Positions 6,241 to 9,806 of a stretch of 9,806 nucleotides of DNA are shown piece after piece. The DNA comes from Thiotrichales bacterium. GTDB taxonomy: Bacteria > Pseudomonadota > Gammaproteobacteria > UWMA-0217. The stretch covers positions 1 through 9,806 of the forward strand of contig JANTGD010000106.1 in NCBI GenBank assembly GCA_024763135.1, written 5' to 3'. Positions within the stretch are counted from its first letter, which is position 1, and the number at the start of each line of letters is the position of its first letter. The position numbers and the translations under genes are program-made. The notes beneath the pieces were generated by a model. It was not told the DNA's origin. It saw nothing but the letters and a program-made list of their open reading frames with translations, and searched no databases.

Positions 6241-6693
6241 AAATAATCAATCGGCTAGGCGCCTCACGCATCCCCCCCCTCGGCGTTGCGAGCCTTGCCA
6301 AGGGGGCGACCATTGCCTGCGACATCTACCTACCTTGATAGGGGAGATGCCTGAGGCTCTGAATACGGCATATCATCGTGCCGGGTCAATCCATACCCCA
6401 ATCCCGGGTTCAGCCACATTCAGGTGCTGTTGCACGACCTGATATGCTGCCTTGTGTTTGGCTCGTTGGCGTTGATACCTGCCGGGGTAAAAGTTGGCCA
6501 TGCCCGAATGCGTAGCTGAATGGGTACTGATCACTTTTGCCTTTGAGTCAAAAGTGATTACCAAATGGTAAGATTCTTTGTGTCTCTGCTGTGTTCGCTG
6601 GGCGTAGAATCAATAGCGATTGAGCAGCGTGATGCCCCGATAGGCAGGTATTTTGCATGTCGATAATAAAACATAATCACTCAGGAGTTTGCT
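6241..6693. other. Intergenic region upstream of the glycosyltransferase fusion
   Basis: No gene is supported. It contains a C8 run near 6272 and a strong hairpin at 6530-6558. A minus-strand frame of 63 codons (6373-6564) resembles nothing that I recognise. The last 45 bp are A/T-rich and hold hexamers such as GATAAT (6662-6667) and CATAAT (6672-6677) that could be -10 elements, but no well-spaced -35 is evident. AGGAG (6683-6687) is the ribosome binding site of the next gene. Confidence 0.4.
6530..6558. repeat. Perfect 10-bp inverted repeat (hairpin)
   Basis: ATCACTTTTG (6530-6539) and CAAAAGTGAT (6549-6558) flank a 9-base loop. GGTA/TACC outside extends the symmetry with small mismatches. 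It has no following T-run, and the nearest gene ends 600 bp upstream, so it is not a normal terminator. It may be an operator or a repeat end. Confidence 0.5.
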
Positions 6694-9456
6694 ATGCATT
6701 CAGTGATCAAAGGCGACAGTGCTATTGATCGCGATGCCGGCATCGGCATCGCTTCATCGTCTGAAGACCGGATTATTGCGGAGCATATTGATCGCAGTTG
6801 TTCTGATTCTGATCTTCCGCTTAGGCTTTCTGTCATCATTCCTACCTACAATGAACGTGAGAATATCGATGTTTTAATCGAGCGTTTGCAGTCTGTGCTG
6901 AACGGGCTCGAAGCGGGCAGTGAAATTATCATTGTCGATGATAATTCTCCGGATGGGACCGCAGCAGTCGCAGGCAGGTATGTAGGTGGAGCGGCCGGGC
7001 GGACATGCGTTTCTGTGTTACTGCGCCATCAAGACCCGGGGCTTGCAAAGTCTGTGGCTGCAGGGTTTGAAATTGCGCGTGGGCGTACCGTGATGGTCAT
7101 GGATGCAGATTTGTCGCACCCACCCGAATTGATTCCGCAACTTCTCGAGGCCGTCGAATCGGGCTCGGACATGGCAGTCGCGAGTCGCTATGTGGCAGGC
7201 GGCGGGACAGAAGGCTGGCCACGCTCCCGCCAATGGATTTCTCGGGCAGCCTGCCTGTTAGCGCGACCTTTGAGCCCGGTCAAAGACATTACCTCGGGCT
7301 ATTTCGCCATTCGTAAATCAGCGCTCGAACGCCTCGACTATCATCCCCGGGGATATAAAATCGGTTTGGAATTGCTGGCGCAGCCAGGGATCAGGGCCAC
7401 TGAAGTGCCTTTTACGTTTCATGATCGCTCCCGGGGGGAAAGCAAGCTTGGCGCAACCGTCATTCTCGCCTATCTGTTGCAATTGGCCTCATTGTACCGG
7501 TCACGCTACCCCAGCGTGGTGGGTTACCTGCAATTTGGCATGGTCGGCCTGCTGGGTATGGCTGTCGATGCCCTGGTGTTTGCATTTAGCTACTGGTATG
7601 TAGGCCTCAATAGTTTGGGCGCTGAGTTGGGTGGTTTTCTCGCGCAAGCGCTTTCGTTTATTGTGGCTATGCAATTTAATTACACCTTGAATCGGTATTG
7701 GACGTTTCGCGAGCGTTCAGCAGGGGCAAATTTCGTTGCTTATGCGGCTGTCAATGGTTTGGGCTTTTTGCTGCGCAGTGTGGTGTTTGAGGTACTGATT
7801 TTGAGTTTGCCCGTGGCGCAAGGGGGAATGTGGATACCTCCGGAACAAATTGCATTATTTGCTGGGATCGTGGCCTCGAGTCTGTGGAATTTTTGGGGCA
7901 GTCGTCGCTGGGCATTCCCGGTATCCTCTCCATCGAATGCCCATGTGAAATCGATCATCGTAACCCAGGCATGGGTTGGTATCGCACTCCTCGGCGCGTT
8001 GGTGATGCGTTTGTGGGTCGCAGCTGTGATGCCTTTGACTTTTGATGAGGCGTATTACTGGCAGTGGTCCCGTCACCCTGATTGGAGCTACTTCGATCAT
8101 CCACCGATGATCGCCTATGCCATCGCGGCTGGTACGCGATGGTTTGGAGATACGGCCTTGGGTGTGCGCTTGCTGCCTGCTTTGATGACGATAGGTATCG
8201 CCTGGATGGTGTATCGACTTGCGCTGCATTACTGGCGCGACCAGCGTATCGCACTGATTGCATTGCTGATGGCACTGGTGATGCCGCTGTTCGCCGTGGG
8301 CGGCATGCTTGCGACGCCGGATATTCCCCTATTGTTTTTTTGGGTGGCAAGTTTGCTTCTGCTGGTTCGCGCACTGGAATCGAATCAATACTATGACTGG
8401 CTGTTAATGGGTTTGTGCGCCGGCCTCGGGCTGCTGAGCAAACTCCCCATGACACTCTTCTATCTGGGCGCATTTTTCGCGTTATTGAGTTTTGCCAAGG
8501 GCCGTGCGACATTGCGAACACCACGTCCCTGGATCGCGCTGACGCTCTCTTTGTTCGTTGCTTTGCCCTATGTCATCTGGGAAGTTCAGCACGGCTTTGC
8601 GTCTTTCGGCTTTCACTTTCAGCAAGGTACAGGACAACTGGGGGGGCAGGCCGTCGATAGCCTGAATGTGGCGCAGTTGTTGACCTTTATTGCGGGCCAA
8701 ACTATGGCTGCATCCCCGCTGTTGTTTGCATTTTTGGTACTCGGCTTATTGAAGCCAGCTACATGCGAAGGGGGGCGCAATGTTGGCCTCCATCTGCCAC
8801 AGATATCCAGCGACGCGATGCGGCAATTGCTTCTTTGGCCGGCGGTAGTCACGCTCAGCGTTTTTTCGTTGGCCAGTTTACTGGGTAAAAGCAACCCCAA
8901 TTGGACTGCACCAGCGTATCTCAGTGCAATTGTCCTGGCCGCAGGCATGGTGAGTTGTGCATTGCAGTCACCTTTAGCTGGACTCAAGCGTGCAGCGCAA
9001 TGGGGCTTTGCGACGGCAGCCGGACTATCGCTGTATGTGATCATCGAAGCCTGCTCCCCAATGCTTGCCTTTCCACATCTCCCAAAACAATTTCCAGTTG
9101 ATCAAAAACCATTGGCAGCATGGGTCGATGGACTGGTGGCAGACGAGCGTGATCATGGCTCCCCACCCTTTATTTACGCCTCAAATTACAAACTCGCTAG
9201 TGTGCTGGGATTTTATATGACAGGCCATCCGGAAACCCAGGCACCATTCGAAAGACAATCCGGTAGCGCCTATTTGGAATGGATGCAAAAGGCCCCCCCG
9301 GGCAGCCGAGCGCTCTATATTTCAAACCATCCCCATCCACCGGAACTTCAGCAGCTATTTCCCCAGGGCCCTGAGGAGCTTGGCGAATTTACGATCACGC
9401 GCCTGAATAAACCCCTGTATACAGTCTATGGCTATGTGGGCGAACTCGGCCCGTGA
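6694..9456 (+). CDS. Fused GT2 polyprenyl-P sugar synthase, GtrA and ArnT/PMT-like GT-C protein
   Basis: This 920-aa inner-membrane protein has three modules. Residues 44-255 are a GT2 domain of the DPM1/GtrB type: LSVIIPTYNE, IIIVDDNSPDGT (82-83 Asp-Asp), the DAD motif at 137-139 followed by LSHPPE, and R-S-R-G-E-S-K-L at 245-252. It should load a sugar from a nucleotide donor onto polyprenyl phosphate. Residues 278-409 are a GtrA-like domain of four helices with FNYTLNRYWTF and NFWGSRRWAF, thought to move or position the lipid-linked sugar. Residues 425-920 are a multi-helix GT-C transferase like ArnT/PMT: TFDEAYYWQW with D451/E452, SYFDHPPMIAY, LATPDIPLLFFW, GLLSKLP, and a periplasmic C-terminal region. 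It should transfer the sugar to a periplasmic acceptor such as lipid A, O-antigen or a protein. Together they would form a complete glycosylation pathway in one chain. AGGAG six bases before the ATG supports the start. The N-terminal 43 residues are not part of a known domain. The gene stands alone. Sugar and acceptor cannot be deduced. Confidence 0.92.
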   Translation: MHSVIKGDSAIDRDAGIGIASSSEDRIIAEHIDRSCSDSDLPLRLSVIIPTYNERENIDVLIERLQSVLNGLEAGSEIIIVDDNSPDGTAAVAGRYVGGAAGRTCVSVLLRHQDPGLAKSVAAGFEIARGRTVMVMDADLSHPPELIPQLLEAVESGSDMAVASRYVAGGGTEGWPRSRQWISRAACLLARPLSPVKDITSGYFAIRKSALERLDYHPRGYKIGLELLAQPGIRATEVPFTFHDRSRGESKLGATVILAYLLQLASLYRSRYPSVVGYLQFGMVGLLGMAVDALVFAFSYWYVGLNSLGAELGGFLAQALSFIVAMQFNYTLNRYWTFRERSAGANFVAYAAVNGLGFLLRSVVFEVLILSLPVAQGGMWIPPEQIALFAGIVASSLWNFWGSRRWAFPVSSPSNAHVKSIIVTQAWVGIALLGALVMRLWVAAVMPLTFDEAYYWQWSRHPDWSYFDHPPMIAYAIAAGTRWFGDTALGVRLLPALMTIGIAWMVYRLALHYWRDQRIALIALLMALVMPLFAVGGMLATPDIPLLFFWVASLLLLVRALESNQYYDWLLMGLCAGLGLLSKLPMTLFYLGAFFALLSFAKGRATLRTPRPWIALTLSLFVALPYVIWEVQHGFASFGFHFQQGTGQLGGQAVDSLNVAQLLTFIAGQTMAASPLLFAFLVLGLLKPATCEGGRNVGLHLPQISSDAMRQLLLWPAVVTLSVFSLASLLGKSNPNWTAPAYLSAIVLAAGMVSCALQSPLAGLKRAAQWGFATAAGLSLYVIIEACSPMLAFPHLPKQFPVDQKPLAAWVDGLVADERDHGSPPFIYASNYKLASVLGFYMTGHPETQAPFERQSGSAYLEWMQKAPPGSRALYISNHPHPPELQQLFPQGPEELGEFTITRLNKPLYTVYGYVGELGP

Positions 9457-9806
9457 TACGAAAGACAGTGACTTTGAATCAAGTACTTGTTCATAGCGGT
9501 GTAAATCTAAAGACCATTTAAAGCGGCGTCAGCCAGACTGGCTGTAGAATGACTGCAGCGATGTCTGGTTACCTGTCCGCATAGCAGCGCGTTGTGGCTG
9601 AACACGAACTATTTTATCGCCTGGGCTCTGATTCATTCTGGCGCGAGCAGATTGTGTTGAACCTAAATACCTCAGTTGGATCACAAAAGTCCACGCAAGC
9701 TCTTGGTGCACTAGTACCTCGTCCAGCTTAAAATGACGGTCGCAGTTGTCCTGTCTGCATGCCTGGGTAGGCGCACTTCGCAGGGAATGGTTGTTCCCTT
9801 CCCAAG
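9457..9806. other. Gene-free right end
   Basis: No gene is supported on either strand. It contains a 15-bp palindrome CAGCCAG-A-CTGGCTG (9530-9544) without a T-run, a fragment of the 164-bp repeat (9625-9661), and near the edge a short hairpin GGGAA/TTCCC. It probably continues beyond the window. Confidence 0.4.
9625..9661 (+). repeat. 37-bp fragment of the 164-bp fold-back element (copy 3)
   Basis: The first 27 bases are identical to 4337-4363 of copy 1, and the next ten match copy 2 with one change. The outermost six bases of the end and everything inward of GTTGAA are missing, so this is a decayed or recombined remnant. Confidence 0.75.

Noticed and set aside
6373..6564. 63-codon minus-strand frame
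   Set aside because: No recognisable family, no ribosome binding site, overlaps the hairpin at 6530-6558.

Overview
The window looks like chromosomal DNA of a Gram-negative proteobacterium, probably beta- or gammaproteobacterial. Supporting this are Sec-exported periplasmic proteins, a Rap1a/Tai-type small protein, a GtrA-type lipid-linked sugar system and many short fold-back intergenic repeats. Species and genus cannot be read from the sequence. All intact genes lie on the plus strand, and roughly a third of the window is repeat-rich intergenic or decayed DNA.

Left part (1-1560): two direct copies of a 140-bp element with 23-bp terminal inverted repeats (the first cut by the window edge), with a near-ideal CRP-type operator between them. 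A decayed minus-strand anion permease (ArsB/NhaD/SLC13 type) follows; it has a frameshift, an inferred internal deletion and a 3' end cut off by the second element. Next comes about 700 bp without a convincing gene. It holds an FNR-like box overlapping a sigma70-like promoter and two tiny ORFs ahead of the cytochrome gene.

Centre (1563-4536): a two-gene operon. The first gene encodes a secreted 12-haem c-type cytochrome of 796 aa. The second, overlapping it by 8 bp, encodes a 125-aa exported four-cysteine protein of Rap1a/Tai type. A fold-back repeat and a strong intrinsic terminator follow. The coupling suggests that the small protein serves the cytochrome rather than acting as a classical T6SS immunity protein, but that is inference.

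Centre-right (4707-6693): a CPA2 cation/proton antiporter of 408 aa with the Asp-Asp and Lys residues typical of electrogenic NapA-like exchangers. It is bracketed by two inverted copies of a 164-bp palindromic, MITE-like element. About 450 bp of unexplained DNA follow, including a 10-bp-stem hairpin.

Right (6694-9806): one 920-aa protein fuses a GT2 polyprenyl-phosphate sugar synthase, a GtrA membrane domain and an ArnT/PMT-like GT-C transferase. These are the three activities of a GtrB-GtrA-GtrX cassette in one chain. The remaining 350 bp carry only a fragment of the 164-bp repeat.

The best candidates for something new are the dodecahaem cytochrome/Rap1a-Tai pair, the three-in-one glycosylation protein and the inverted fold-back repeats around the antiporter.
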